Positions 26,035 through 36,010 of a stretch of DNA of 64,000 nucleotides are shown here, one piece after another (positions within the stretch are counted from its first letter, which is position 1; the number at the start of each line of letters is the position of its first letter). The DNA is from Accumulibacter sp. (GTDB taxonomy: Bacteria; Pseudomonadota; Gammaproteobacteria; Burkholderiales; Rhodocyclaceae). A program made the translations under genes and the position numbers. The notes under the pieces were generated by a model. It saw nothing but the letters and a program-made list of their open reading frames with translations. It did no database searches and was not told the origin of the DNA. The stretch is from positions 62,001-126,000 of the forward strand of contig JAISAZ010000082.1 of the NCBI GenBank assembly GCA_031266435.1, written 5' to 3'.

Positions 26035-27489
26035 TCATTCCAAATTAATAGATCCGGCGGTTTTCAATGATTTCAATGCGTTTGAAAACCCCTCTTTATG
26101 CATTATGATAAACTCACCGAGGAATAATGAGCTGACTATCATAATAATCGGCGCGACTGACCCCAAACCAATTCGTGATACAAACATAGATGTGAAAGCC
26201 TTGTCCACAATGCCGACTCGATCCGGCAAACCATGAAGGGAAACCATGATCTCCGGAAAATATAAAAACATGCCAAGAGTCATTAAATAGATCCACATCA
26301 AATTGACAAGTATTTTATTTCCTCGCGGCGCATCTGGAAGAATAAGACCGTAATGGAACGCTCGATCCTTTTTTGACAGCGCATGAACATAAATGGCAGT
26401 CACAACAGGAAAAAGCGCGACCAGTAAAGAAAATACAAAGAGAGTAACTTCCGGGAAATCGGACATCTCTGCAAATTCATGAATGGGCAACCAGAATGCG
26501 ACCAGCGAAGAGACCGGGTCGACAAAATAATCTTTCAGGATTGGACAGGAAGAAAGAATGTCTTTCGGTACAAACAAGGCTACGACAAGTGACAATTCGA
26601 AATACCATCCGTATGCACGGGGAAAGCTATAATCCAATTTCTTGTCTTTATAGTCAGCCCAATTATACATTATGAGGATACCAACTATCAACGCGGTAGG
26701 TAGACTAAAGTCATCATCGAGGTAAATGAAGACGGCGAGGAGCGCCATACAACCGAAATCCGTAAAAGACAGTTTTGATAGTTGGGCTTTCAAATTCCGA
26801 TACGCATTCATCACCGAGGCCTTTGTCAACACGCTCGGTTGTTCTGACCCAAAAAACGACATCCGCGAGTTCTCATAACTTCTTCTGTTCGCGCTCGGCG
26901 GCATCAGAAATCTGAGCGCAATAACAAGAATTGGCGCAATCGTCATGAAAAGAATGGCGCTCAAAGCCAAACCCATTCGTGAATCAAACATGAAGCCAGC
27001 GACTTCATTCGAAACATATCCTTTTTGCAAGAACCCATTGTAAAAATCCAACATCATTTTACTGGATAAAATGTACCCCATGATGGTTGTCATCAAATAA
27101 CTTTGGCCCAATGGTCCAATGAGCCATCTTCTGGATGGAGGGCATGGATAAAAAAAGAACAAAAGAATGGAAGCTATATTCAATATAGCAACTGTAAAGA
27201 GGGCGACTTCATTGAAATGAGAGAGAGCCGCAAATTCATCAACGGCACTCGACTTAAATAAAAAGCTAACGGTATAAGAAAAACCAATGAAGGAATCGCG
27301 CAAAACTGGATGGGAAGTCAGAATATCCTTGGGCGTCAATAAGGCCGACGCGGACGCCAAAGCGAAAAGCCACAGGTACACGCGCAAAACGTAAGACCCA
27401 TCGGTTTTTGTTTTTTCCCAGCGCGTTTCTTTTCCGGTCTCGACAACTTCGCTGTACCCGGCCTTCGAATTTTGAAGCAATTCCACCAT
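26035..27489 (-). CDS. Unrecognised membrane protein, island family B (two tandem units)
   Basis: The 484-residue product contains two copies of the unit seen alone at 14720-15301. Unit 1 begins near residue 33 (YVLRVYLWLFALASASALLT, then PKDILTSHPVLRDSF). Unit 2 begins near residue 290 (RAYGWYFELSLVVALFVPKD, then DYFVDPVSSLVAFWLP, EMSDFPEV). Each unit ends with F-x-SR-x-GL before a hydrophobic run. A linker of about 80 residues with its own membrane segments separates them. The ATG has a strong GGGAGGGG ribosome site. The gene is AT-rich like the 13-18 kb island but lies 8 kb away and in the opposite direction. The function is unknown. Confidence 0.65.
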   Translation of the reverse strand: MVELLQNSKAGYSEVVETGKETRWEKTKTDGSYVLRVYLWLFALASASALLTPKDILTSHPVLRDSFIGFSYTVSFLFKSSAVDEFAALSHFNEVALFTVAILNIASILLFFFYPCPPSRRWLIGPLGQSYLMTTIMGYILSSKMMLDFYNGFLQKGYVSNEVAGFMFDSRMGLALSAILFMTIAPILVIALRFLMPPSANRRSYENSRMSFFGSEQPSVLTKASVMNAYRNLKAQLSKLSFTDFGCMALLAVFIYLDDDFSLPTALIVGILIMYNWADYKDKKLDYSFPRAYGWYFELSLVVALFVPKDILSSCPILKDYFVDPVSSLVAFWLPIHEFAEMSDFPEVTLFVFSLLVALFPVVTAIYVHALSKKDRAFHYGLILPDAPRGNKILVNLMWIYLMTLGMFLYFPEIMVSLHGLPDRVGIVDKAFTSMFVSRIGLGSVAPIIMIVSSLFLGEFIIMHKEGFSNALKSLKTAGSINLE

Positions 27490-27663
27490 TTTAGCCCCTC
27501 CCCGAGATTGGCTTCATCCGATCCCCTTTTGACTATTCTGGCGCAGAAATATTCCGCCTGAAAAAATTCGTCGCGTTTCGGAAAAAACAGGGATGAAGCC
27601 GATAAACCCTACTCCTTTGATAAATTTGATGCAACACTTTTTGGCACACTTTTTCATACGTAT

Positions 27664-27712
27664 GCGGAACGTTGGGCATCGCTAAAGCTCAGCCCAACCT
27701 ATACAAGCGGCG
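27664..27712. repeat. GTTGGGC...GCCCAACC hairpin repeat
   Basis: A single copy of the GCGGAACGTTGGGCATCGC type hairpin with AGCCCAACCTATAC as the right arm, immediately before the ubiB stop. The 175 bases between it and the upstream gene start show nothing I can name. Confidence 0.75.
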
Positions 27713-27717
27713 GCGCG

Positions 27718-29229
27718 TCAAAAACGCAACGAAAACAGGATCGCGGCGAGCAAGGCGGCGATCAGCGCCAGGAGGAGCGGCACGAGGTTTTGCCCGCGCG
27801 GCGGCGGCGTCTTCGACTTCGCGGCTTTTTCGCGCAGCAGCGCCTGGTGGACGAGGCGCGGTATCTGCGGGAGCGCGCGCGACCAGAACGGCGCTTCGCG
27901 CCGAATCGTCCGCACGACGCTCCGCCAGCCGATCTCTTCCTTCATCCAGCGTTCGAGGAAAGGCTTGGCGGTCTTCCAGAGGTCGAGGTCGGGGTCGAGG
28001 TCGCGGCCCATGCCCTCGATGTTGAGCAGCGTCTTTTGCAGCATGATCAACTGCGGCTGAATCTCGATGTTGAAGCGGCGCGAGGTCTGAAAAAGCTGGA
28101 GCAGCAGGCGGCCAAACGAGATTTCGTGCAGGGGGCGGTCGAAAACCGGCTCGCAGACCGTGCGGATCGCCGAGGCGAATTCGTCGACGCGCGTCTCGGG
28201 CGGCGCCCAGCCGGCTTCGATCTGCGTCGTCGCGACGCGCTTGTAGTCGCGCTGGAAAAATGCGAGCAGGTTCTGCGCGAGGTAGCTCTTGTCCTCGTCG
28301 GTCAGCATGCTGACGATGCCGAAATCGAGCGCGATGTACTTTCCGAGGTTCGCCGCGTCGACCGCGACGAAAACGTTACCGGGGTGCATGTCGGCGTGAA
28401 AGAAACCGTCGCGGAAAACCTGCGTGAAGAAAATCTCGACGCCCGCGCTCGACAGCGCCGAAAGGTCGACGCCCGCTTCGATCAGGCGGTCTTTCCGGCT
28501 GACGGGCACGCCGTGCATGCGCTCCATGACCATGACGGTCGGCGTGCAGAAATCCCAATAGACTTCGGGAACCAAGAGGAGTTCCGAATCCGCAAAATTG
28601 CGGCGAAGCTCCGAGCAGTTGGCCGCTTCGCGCGTGAGGTCGAGTTCGTCGTAGAGGTGGCGCGCGAATTCGGCGACGACTTCGCGCGGCTTCAGGCGCC
28701 GCCCGTCCCGCCAGACGGCGCTCAGCAGCGCAGCGAGACCGTCGAGGAGCGAAAGGTCGTGCGCGATGACGCCGCGAATGTCGGGGCGCAGGATTTTGAC
28801 GGCGACCTCGCGCTCGCCGCAACGCGCAAAATGAACCTGCGCGACCGACGCGCTGGCGACCGGGGTCGCGTCGAATTCGGTGAAAACTTCCGACGCGGGC
28901 CTGCCGTAAGCCGCCTCGATCCGCGCGAGCGCTTGTTCCGGCGGACACGGCGGAACGCTGTCCTGCAACTTTGCGAGTTCGTCGGCGATGTCGGGCGGCA
29001 GGAGGTCGCGGCGCGTCGAAAGCACCTGGCCGAATTTGACGAAGATCGGACCGAGCGCTTCGAGCGCCTGACGCAGGCGGACGGCGCGCGGCGCGGCAAA
29101 ACCGCGTCTTGACAGAAGCGCCCTGAAAAACGCCGTCGCTCCGCCCGCCGGCTCGACCTCGAAAATCATCGCATCAACGCCGAATCGGTGGAGGACGCTG
29201 AGAATTTTTGCGAGTCGAATGAGGTACAT
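27718..29229 (-). CDS. ubiB: UbiB, ABC1/ADCK-family protein for ubiquinone biosynthesis
   Basis: UbiB is an atypical kinase-like ATPase required for coenzyme Q synthesis at the inner membrane. The 503-residue product has the family KFGQ motif ([20 protein letters not shown]), the Ala-rich loop ASASVAQVH, the catalytic HADMHPGN, and DFG written as ALDFGIVS. The C-terminus ends in a membrane helix ([20 protein letters not shown]). It is divergent from argS and stands apart from other ubi genes here. Confidence 0.93.
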   Translation of the reverse strand: MYLIRLAKILSVLHRFGVDAMIFEVEPAGGATAFFRALLSRRGFAAPRAVRLRQALEALGPIFVKFGQVLSTRRDLLPPDIADELAKLQDSVPPCPPEQALARIEAAYGRPASEVFTEFDATPVASASVAQVHFARCGEREVAVKILRPDIRGVIAHDLSLLDGLAALLSAVWRDGRRLKPREVVAEFARHLYDELDLTREAANCSELRRNFADSELLLVPEVYWDFCTPTVMVMERMHGVPVSRKDRLIEAGVDLSALSSAGVEIFFTQVFRDGFFHADMHPGNVFVAVDAANLGKYIALDFGIVSMLTDEDKSYLAQNLLAFFQRDYKRVATTQIEAGWAPPETRVDEFASAIRTVCEPVFDRPLHEISFGRLLLQLFQTSRRFNIEIQPQLIMLQKTLLNIEGMGRDLDPDLDLWKTAKPFLERWMKEEIGWRSVVRTIRREAPFWSRALPQIPRLVHQALLREKAAKSKTPPPRGQNLVPLLLALIAALLAAILFSLRF

Positions 29230-29296
29230 GGTGACGAGTATGGCACGGGGCGCGAAACGAAATCGAGAGTTTATCTCGATTCGTCGGGCGGCATCG

Positions 29297-29302
29297 TATA
29301 AT
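29297..29302 (+). promoter_or_regulatory. -10 box of argS
   Basis: A perfect TATAAT lies 27 bases before the argS ATG. No convincing -35 box is seen at 17 bases. Its position argues against the TTG at 29302 as the start, since transcription would begin after it. Confidence 0.5.
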
Positions 29303-29328
29303 TGGAATTTTTACTCAAGCATTTTCGA

Positions 29329-31104
29329 ATGTCTCACGAACTCAAGGGCCACCTTGCCGGACTGATGCGCGCCGCGCTCGAAGAAGTCTTTCCCGATCAG
29401 CGCGATTCCGAAGTCTTTCTCGAACGCCCCAAGCTTGCGCAGCACGGCGACTTTTCCTGCAACCTCGCAATGCGGCTCGCGCGCCCACTCTCTCGCGCGC
29501 CGCGCGAGCTTGCGCGGCTTCTCATCGCGGCGATTCCAGAGTCTCCCTTCATCGAGAAGACCGAAATCGCCGGCGCGGGCTTCATCAATTTTTACCTGCT
29601 CCCCGCGGCGCGGCTCGAGGTCCTGCGTGAGATTCTTGCCGAAAAAGACGACTATGGGCGCTCCGACGCGGGCGCTAAAAAGACCCTGCAGATCGAATTC
29701 GTCTCGGCGAACCCGACGGGGCCGCTCCACGTTGGCCACGGACGCGGCGCGGCTTACGGCGCGAGCCTCGCCAATGTGATGACCTTCGCCGGGTGGGACG
29801 TCACGCGCGAATACTACGTCAACGACGCGGGGCGCCAGATGGACATCCTCGCCGTTTCGGTCTGGCTACGCTATCTGTCGCTTTTCGACGAAGGCGAGCC
29901 GCTGACCGCCGTGTTCCCGCCGAACGCGTATCAGGGCGATTACGTCATCGACATGGCAAAACAGATCAAAGCCGAGTACGGTGGCGAGTTTACGCGCCCC
30001 GCCGCCGACGTGACGGCCGATCTGCCGCCGCCGCCCCCGCCCGGATGCGCGGACGACGCGGCGAAAGAGATGCGCGAAGCGCGGCTCGACGCGCTGATCG
30101 CGCGCGCGAAAACGCTGCTCGGCGACACCTGGGGCGTGATCCACCACCATGCGCTGACGACGCAACTCGCCGAATGCCGGAACGACCTCGAAGAATTCGG
30201 CGTCTTTCACGAGGTCTGGTTTTCGGAAAAAGCCCTCTACGACTCAGGGCTCGTCGCGCGTTGCGTCGGGCGACTCGAAAAAGCCGGCCACGTTTATGAA
30301 AAAGACGGCGCGAAATGGTTTCGCTCGACGGCTTTCGGCGACGAAAAGGATCGCGTCGTCGTCCGCGAAAACGGCGTTTACACCTACTTCGCGTCGGACA
30401 TCGCGTACCACCTGAATAAATTCGAGCGGGGTTTCGACCGTATCGTCGACGTCTGGGGCGCCGACCACCACGGCTACATCCCGCGCGTCAAAGGCGCCGT
30501 CGCGGCGCTCGGCCTCGACGCGGAAAAGCTCGAAATCGCGCTCGTCCAGTTCGCCGTGCTCTACCGCGACGGGAAAAAAGTCTCGATGTCGACGCGTTCG
30601 GGAGAATTCGTCTCGCTACGCACCTTGCGCGAAGAAGTCGGCAACGACGCGTGCCGTTTCTTCTACATCCTCCGCAAATCCGACCAGCACCTCGACTTCG
30701 ACCTCGACCTCGCCAGAAGCCAGACCAACGAAAACCCGGTGTACTATATCCAGTACGCGCACGCGCGCCTCTGCTCGGTGCTCGCGCAGTGGGAGGGCGA
30801 CGCTGCGGCGCTCGACTTCGCCGACCTGTCGAGGCTCGAACATCCGCTCGAACTCGTGCTCGCCTCGCGCCTCTCAGAATTTCCCGAAATCGTCGAGGCG
30901 GCGGCGAAAGAACTCGCGCCGCACGCGGTCGCCTTTTATCTGAAAGAACTGGCTGCCGACTTCCACAGCTATTATAATGCCGAACGCATTCTCGTCGACG
31001 ACCCGGCGCTCAAGATCGCCCGCCTTGCGCTGGCGGCCTCCGTGCGGCAGGTCGTCCGCAACGGGCTGAAGATTCTCGGCGTAAGCTGCCCCGAATCCAT
31101 GTAA
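29329..31104 (+). CDS. argS: Arginyl-tRNA synthetase
   Basis: ArgS charges tRNA-Arg. The 591-residue product has the class I HIGH-equivalent in NPTGPLHVGHGRGAAYG and a KMSKS-equivalent in KKVSMSTRSGEFV, then the DALR anticodon-binding domain at the C-terminus. An N-terminal additional domain of about 110 residues includes LAQHGDFSCNLAMRLAR. I use the ATG at 29329 because the TATAAT box covers the upstream TTG. The next gene begins 17 bases after the stop. Confidence 0.97.
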   Translation: MSHELKGHLAGLMRAALEEVFPDQRDSEVFLERPKLAQHGDFSCNLAMRLARPLSRAPRELARLLIAAIPESPFIEKTEIAGAGFINFYLLPAARLEVLREILAEKDDYGRSDAGAKKTLQIEFVSANPTGPLHVGHGRGAAYGASLANVMTFAGWDVTREYYVNDAGRQMDILAVSVWLRYLSLFDEGEPLTAVFPPNAYQGDYVIDMAKQIKAEYGGEFTRPAADVTADLPPPPPPGCADDAAKEMREARLDALIARAKTLLGDTWGVIHHHALTTQLAECRNDLEEFGVFHEVWFSEKALYDSGLVARCVGRLEKAGHVYEKDGAKWFRSTAFGDEKDRVVVRENGVYTYFASDIAYHLNKFERGFDRIVDVWGADHHGYIPRVKGAVAALGLDAEKLEIALVQFAVLYRDGKKVSMSTRSGEFVSLRTLREEVGNDACRFFYILRKSDQHLDFDLDLARSQTNENPVYYIQYAHARLCSVLAQWEGDAAALDFADLSRLEHPLELVLASRLSEFPEIVEAAAKELAPHAVAFYLKELAADFHSYYNAERILVDDPALKIARLALAASVRQVVRNGLKILGVSCPESM

Positions 31105-31121
31105 AAAAACGGAAAGAACTC

Positions 31122-31730
31122 ATGATACGTCACTCATCTTCACGAAAAACGTCCGCTGGGAACACGATCATCGGGCTTTTCATCGGCCTCGTCGTCGGAA
31201 TGCTCGTTTCCGCCGCCGTCGTCTGGTATCTCAACAAGTCTCCGGTTCCTTTCGCCGGAACGGGCCGGACGCTACCCAGGCAGGAAAACGCGCAACCCCC
31301 GACGCCGCTCGCGTTGCCGGGAAAACCCGGCGACCCGATTCCCGAAGTATCGCCCGACAAGCCGCGCTTCGATTTCTACAGGATTCTTCCGGGGAATACC
31401 GATACGCTTCCCGCGCCGACGCGACCCGACGCCACGGCGCCCTCCGCATCCTCCCCGGCGCCCGGTGCATCGGGTGCCAAGCCCGACCCGAAAGACGTTC
31501 CGACCGACCCCCTCTTCCTGCAAACCGGGTCCTTCCAGTCGGCCGGCGACGCCGACGGACAAAAAGCCCGCTTGGCGATGATGGGGATCGAAGCGTCGAT
31601 CCAGCAAGTCATGGTGCAGGACAAAGTCTGGTACCGCGTTCGCATCGGCCCGTTCAAGAAGCAGGACGACCTCGCCGCCGTCCGCTCCGGTCTCGCCCGA
31701 CAAGGCATCCAGGCGAACACCGTCAAGTAA
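31122..31730 (+). CDS. SPOR-domain membrane protein (FtsN-like)
   Basis: The 202-residue product has a short cytoplasmic start, one transmembrane helix (TIIGLFIGLVVGMLVSAAVV), a proline-rich periplasmic linker, and a C-terminal SPOR domain (LFLQTGSFQSAGDADGQKAR...VWYRVRIGPFKKQDDL). SPOR domains bind denuded glycan strands at the division septum. The position directly after argS is the usual place of the FtsN-like SPOR gene in betaproteobacteria. Confidence 0.88.
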   Translation: MIRHSSSRKTSAGNTIIGLFIGLVVGMLVSAAVVWYLNKSPVPFAGTGRTLPRQENAQPPTPLALPGKPGDPIPEVSPDKPRFDFYRILPGNTDTLPAPTRPDATAPSASSPAPGASGAKPDPKDVPTDPLFLQTGSFQSAGDADGQKARLAMMGIEASIQQVMVQDKVWYRVRIGPFKKQDDLAAVRSGLARQGIQANTVK

Positions 31731-31868
31731 GGCTGAAAATCGAGATTACAGGAATGTAATCCTCACGTCATCCTTTTGTCGCGCAGAAAAGTTTAGACTC
31801 ACGCAAGGAATCGTCAAAAATAGCCTCCTGTTTTTTGACGAACACTTAGTTAAAGGAGATATATCACC

Positions 31869-32522
31869 ATGCAAACCTGCTTTTCCCGATGGATCGCCGT
31901 TTTTCTGCTCACCCTTGCCGGGTCTCTGCCCACGGCGTATGCGCAGGACGCGCTCGTCGTCGGTGAGGATTACCGCGTCCTCAACCCCCCGCTGCTGACC
32001 GACACGCCGGAGAAAATCGAAGTCATCGAGTTTTTCTCTTACGCCTGCCCGCATTGCAGCGAACTGAACCCGCTCGTCGCATCGTGGGCGTCCAAGCTGC
32101 CGTCCGACGTCGTCGTAAAGCGCGTTCCGGTCGGTTTCAACAACCCCTTCTATACGATCATGGCGCGTTTTTACTACGCGCTCGATGCGCTCGGCGAAGA
32201 AGAGCGCCTGAGCAACGCCGTCTTCGACGCGATTCACAACAAGAACCTTCGGCTCATCGATGAAAAAAGCATTACCGAATGGGTCGCCTCGCAAAACGTC
32301 GACCCGAAAAAATTCAGCGATGCGTTCAACGCCTTCAGCGTCGATAGCCGCATCAAGCGCGCCGAACAACTTCGGAACAACGCCAGAATCAACGGCGTCC
32401 CCGCGCTCATCGTCGACGGTCGCTACCAGGTCGTATCGAACCCCTCGTTCAACAGCTACGCCGACTTTCTGACGCTGACGAACAAGGTCATCGAAAAGCG
32501 CCGCCAGGAGCGCAGGAGGTAA
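31869..32522 (+). CDS. dsbA: Thiol:disulfide interchange protein DsbA
   Basis: DsbA introduces disulfide bonds in the periplasm. The 217-residue product has a signal peptide ending SLPTAYAQ and the active site CPHC at residues 60-63 in EFFSYACPHCSELNP. The cis-Pro loop is NGVPALIVDG. It has its own upstream region with AAAGGAGATATATC before the ATG. A GTCAAAAA/TTTTTGAC stem (31813-31839) lies just before it and could be part of a regulatory site or terminator. The order argS-SPOR-dsbA is common in betaproteobacteria. Confidence 0.95.
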   Translation: MQTCFSRWIAVFLLTLAGSLPTAYAQDALVVGEDYRVLNPPLLTDTPEKIEVIEFFSYACPHCSELNPLVASWASKLPSDVVVKRVPVGFNNPFYTIMARFYYALDALGEEERLSNAVFDAIHNKNLRLIDEKSITEWVASQNVDPKKFSDAFNAFSVDSRIKRAEQLRNNARINGVPALIVDGRYQVVSNPSFNSYADFLTLTNKVIEKRRQERRR

Positions 32523-32654
32523 CAAGCCGCCTCCAAAGCCGTGCCCGAACGCCCATACAGCCATGCACGCCCTTAAAGGGATTCGCGGTCGGGTACGTGG
32601 CATGTATGGCTTGTGCGGCGTGTGCGGTTTGCGCCGCTTGAAATCGAGTACGCG

Positions 32655-33533
32655 ATGAAAGCCTTTCGCTCCGAATTCGCCCCGATACGCGAAAGGCGTG
32701 TCCACGTCCGCGTCTGGGGCAAGGATCACGCCCCGACGCTCTTCTTTTTTCATGGATGGGGCGACACGGGCGCGTCGTTCCAGTTCGTCGTCGACGCCCT
32801 GGAGCGCGACTGGCGCGTCGTCGCGCCCGACTGGCGGGGTTTCGGGGAGTCGCAATGGAACGACGGCGTTTACTACTTCCAGGACTACATCGCCGACCTC
32901 GACGCGCTGCTCGAACGCTACTCGCCGCAAACGCCCGCACGCATCGTCGGGCACAGCATGGGCGGCATCGTCGCGAGCCTCTACGCGGGAATCCGGCCCG
33001 AACGCGTATCGCACTTCGCCAACCTCGAAGGCTTCGTTTTCTGGACATCGACGCCCGAAGAAAGCCCCGAACGCTTCGAGGCGTGGCTCCGGCAGATCAG
33101 TACCCAGGGCACCGCCTTCCACCGCTACGCGCGCCGCGAGGAATTCGCCGAAAACCTGACGCGCAAGAACCCGCGCCTCACCCCCGATCGCGCCGCTTTC
33201 CTCTCTCAGCATTCCTTGCGCGTCGACGAAAAAGGCGGATTCAGCTTCGCGGCCGACCCGCGCCACCGCTGGATCACGCCGCTGCTCCACCCGCTCGAAG
33301 AAGCGAAAGCGTGCTGGCGGCGCATCACCGCTCAAACGCTCTGGATATCGGCGTCCGACTCGCCCGTCTCGAAACTCTTCACCGCGCGCCCCGAAGAATT
33401 CCGCGAGCGGATCGCGTGCTTTTCCGACGTGCGGCAGGTCCCGATCGAAGACAGCGGGCACAACATCCACCACGACCAACCCGAACGCCTCGCGCGGCTC
33501 TTCGAAGAATTTTTCACGTTTTCAGAGGAGTGA
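32655..33533 (+). CDS. Alpha/beta hydrolase
   Basis: The 292-residue product has the oxyanion strand LFFFHGWGDTGASFQFV, the nucleophile elbow GHSMGG at about residues 99-104, and a catalytic His in EDSGHNIHHDQPERLARLF. This is the general esterase/lipase/epoxide-hydrolase fold; the substrate cannot be told. The ATG at 32655 is preferred over an upstream GTG because the preceding bases have no family counterpart. The terminal residues FSEE and the TGA are at the edge of a GAGGACTGAGG repeat. Confidence 0.82.
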   Translation: MKAFRSEFAPIRERRVHVRVWGKDHAPTLFFFHGWGDTGASFQFVVDALERDWRVVAPDWRGFGESQWNDGVYYFQDYIADLDALLERYSPQTPARIVGHSMGGIVASLYAGIRPERVSHFANLEGFVFWTSTPEESPERFEAWLRQISTQGTAFHRYARREEFAENLTRKNPRLTPDRAAFLSQHSLRVDEKGGFSFAADPRHRWITPLLHPLEEAKACWRRITAQTLWISASDSPVSKLFTARPEEFRERIACFSDVRQVPIEDSGHNIHHDQPERLARLFEEFFTFSEE

Positions 33534-33975
33534 GGACTGAGGACAGAAGACAGAGGACAGAAGACAGTGCGGCCTTCGGCCTTTGTAATCAGGGTTCAGT
33601 AGTCTGACGGAGCATCCCACGCGACATCTGAATACGGAACACAGATCACGAAGCGAACGCAGTGAGCGCTCTGTCTTCCGTCCTCTGTCCTCTGTCCTCT
33701 GATACGCGCATACGGAATCGTTGTGGCTCTCGTTCCTCAGCCCAACCTATACCGCCGCTGGGCACGGCACGCCGTGCCCCTACAATTCCACCGATCCCCG
33801 ATCCCTGATATCTGATCCCTGATGGGCACGCCGTACCCCTGCAATTCCTCTGATCCCTGATCTGTAATCTGAAGGAGTGTCCCATCCTGCAACTGAATAC
33901 TGAACACAGATCACGAAGCGAACGCAGTGAGCGCTCTATCTTCCGTCCTCTGTCCTCTGTCTTCTGTCCCCGCTT
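33527..33975. repeat. Repeat cluster between hydrolase and pfp
   Basis: Two GAGGACAGA-arm composite copies (about 33527-33700 and 33880-33975) flank a GTTGTGG...GCCCAACC hairpin, a GGGCACGGCACGCCGTGCCC palindrome (33760-33779) and CTGATCCCTGAT runs. The second composite encodes the C-terminus of pfp on the minus strand. No independent gene is seen. Confidence 0.85.
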
Positions 33976-35680
33976 CTCCGATCGTGAATTCGAGCGAGTC
34001 CGAGTTCGAGTTGAGCGCGACGGTGATCGGTTGCTGCCGCGCTGCGGGGCCCCACATCTGACGCGGGCCCGGCGAAGAAAAATGGTCGTCGTCGGCCCAG
34101 TCGCCACGGCGCGACGCGAAGTAGCGCATCGCCGGCGAATTCATCTCGACGAGCGCCTTGCGGATCACGAATTCGTCCTGGCCTTGCCGACGCTCGATCT
34201 GGAGCAGTCCGGTCAGGGGGATCGCGATCGGGTGTCCGCCGTCGGTCAGATTCGTCACGCTCGCCATATAGCCGGTACGCCCGTCGAGAACGAGCGACGC
34301 GGCGGTCAGGCCGAGGTTGTAGGTATAGGCCGCGTCGAAGCGCGTCGGCGCGCCGCAGCGTCCTTCGTACCCGAAGAAATGACTTTGCGCGGCAAAGGGG
34401 ATTCCCGCGTCGATTTCCCGCACGTAGCGCGCGACCATGTCGATCAGCAGTTGTTCGGTCGGAATCAGGGAAACCTGGAGGTTTCCGTGCGAATCGCGGT
34501 CGGTCAAAAGCTGGTTGACGATGTAATCCGGCAGCGACGCGAGCAGGCGGGCGTTCTCGGACGAGAGCTTGTTCTGGATGAAGATGAGCCGCGCCGAGTC
34601 GTGCAGCCTCGAAAATTCCTTTTCGTTGTGCGCGAGCACGTCGTTGAGTTCGACGATCAGGTAATGAATTTCCGGGATGAATTCGATCAGGCCTTCGGGA
34701 ACGAGGACGACGCCGTGATTCATCGCCTTGCGCGCACGCGCGACGACGGCGCGCGCGATCTGGTCGACGATCGAACTCAAGGACTGCTTCTTTTCGGCGA
34801 CCTCTTCGGAGACCAGCGCGACGGCAGGTTTCGTCTGGAGGGCGACTTCGAGCGTGACGTGCGACGCGGAACGCCCCATCAGCTTGATGAAATGCCAATA
34901 CTTCAGCGAAGAGCGCGTGTCCTGGAGGATGTTGCCGACCATTTCGGAATAGATTTTGGTCGCGGTGTCGAATCCAAAGGAAATCGGCAGAAAGCCCTTG
35001 ACCTGCAAGTCGCCGTCTATCGTCTTCGGGACGCCGATGACCTGTACGCCCGAACCGTCGGGTTTTGCGTCCTTGAAGAGGTATTCGGCCAGGATTGCGG
35101 CGTTCGTGTTCGAATCGTCTCCGCCGATGATGATGATTGCGTCGATGCCGTATTCGACGCAGTTTTCCTTGACCTTCCTGAACTGGGCGTCGGTCTTGAT
35201 TTTCGTGCGGTCGGTGCCGAGGAAATCGAAACCGCCCGTGTTGAGGTAGGAAGCGATCGCGTCGTCGGTGATTTCGAAAAACGCTCCCTTGATCAGCCCT
35301 TTCGGTCCCGGCGTTACGCCGAGCAACGTGTTTCCGTCCCCGAGTATCCGCCGGATTCCGGCGACGACGTTGTGACCGCCGGCGGCGGGCCCGCCGGAAA
35401 ACAGAACGGCGACGCGCTTGCCTTTCACGGGCGGCGCGTCGCTCGGCGTCGGAACGAGAACGGCGTTGCCCGACGCTTCGATCGAGAGCGGGAAACTTCG
35501 GGCGACGATCGCGTTGTCGGGCGTTCTGAGAATTTTATCGCTCGCGGCAAAACGGACGGGGACGGGTTGATCCGGCGATCTGAAAACGGTGCAGACGGGC
35601 AGGGGCAGACGGCGCAGCGCCGATTCGAAAATGGAGTGGTGCGATTCCATTTCCCGCAATTGTTCCGGCAGGGTGCTCAT
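33911..35680 (-). CDS. pfp: Pyrophosphate--fructose 6-phosphate 1-phosphotransferase
   Basis: This enzyme phosphorylates fructose 6-phosphate reversibly with pyrophosphate in place of ATP. The 589-residue product is of the long, plant-like class. It shows LFSGGPAAGGHNVVAGI, the PPi-type GGDDSNTNAA (about residue 187), the catalytic PKTIDGDL, and MGRSASHVTLE. The second Asp in GGDD is the usual marker of PPi rather than ATP use. The start is the ATG at 35680 (STLPEQLREMES); an in-frame upstream extension lacks support. The last 19 residues, GTEDRGQRTEDRALTAFAS, are repeat-encoded and absent from the family. Confidence 0.92.
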   Translation of the reverse strand: MSTLPEQLREMESHHSIFESALRRLPLPVCTVFRSPDQPVPVRFAASDKILRTPDNAIVARSFPLSIEASGNAVLVPTPSDAPPVKGKRVAVLFSGGPAAGGHNVVAGIRRILGDGNTLLGVTPGPKGLIKGAFFEITDDAIASYLNTGGFDFLGTDRTKIKTDAQFRKVKENCVEYGIDAIIIIGGDDSNTNAAILAEYLFKDAKPDGSGVQVIGVPKTIDGDLQVKGFLPISFGFDTATKIYSEMVGNILQDTRSSLKYWHFIKLMGRSASHVTLEVALQTKPAVALVSEEVAEKKQSLSSIVDQIARAVVARARKAMNHGVVLVPEGLIEFIPEIHYLIVELNDVLAHNEKEFSRLHDSARLIFIQNKLSSENARLLASLPDYIVNQLLTDRDSHGNLQVSLIPTEQLLIDMVARYVREIDAGIPFAAQSHFFGYEGRCGAPTRFDAAYTYNLGLTAASLVLDGRTGYMASVTNLTDGGHPIAIPLTGLLQIERRQGQDEFVIRKALVEMNSPAMRYFASRRGDWADDDHFSSPGPRQMWGPAARQQPITVALNSNSDSLEFTIGEAGTEDRGQRTEDRALTAFAS

Positions 35681-36010
35681 GTTCGTTCCTCGATTGAAAG
35701 CGGCGGACGGAAAATCGAAAGAGGGGGCGGCGCGCCGCCTGGGCAAGCCGCCGTCCTCGCTCCATTCATCAACGGAGCTGGATAAACTTAAAACCTTCAG
35801 ATTCTATCCGGCTTTGCGAAATCGCGGGAGAGGAATTCGTAAAATCGGGAACTCTCAGGAACACGGTGTGGTCAAATACAGGGCCAAGGCGCGAAGACGC
35901 GCGCAGGCCAGTTCAAAGAAGGTTTTGGAATCACAGGAAAATCGTTTACAGTTCCAAGCGCCGGGTCTCGACCCGATACCCGACCGAATACCACAAAAAC
36001 AGGAGTTTTC
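35681..36010. other. Divergent intergenic region pfp/maeB
   Basis: These 330 bases separate two divergent carbon-metabolism genes. I see a CAGGAG ribosome site before maeB but no convincing promoter pair and no repeat element. Confidence 0.4.

Noticed and set aside
32523-32654. Longer N-terminus for the alpha/beta hydrolase from GTG 32613
   Set aside because: The added residues precede the usual family start, and the ATG at 32655 gives the expected beginning of the fold.
34031-35785. A 584-codon open frame on the plus strand
   Set aside because: It is antisense to pfp, which has clear catalytic motifs.
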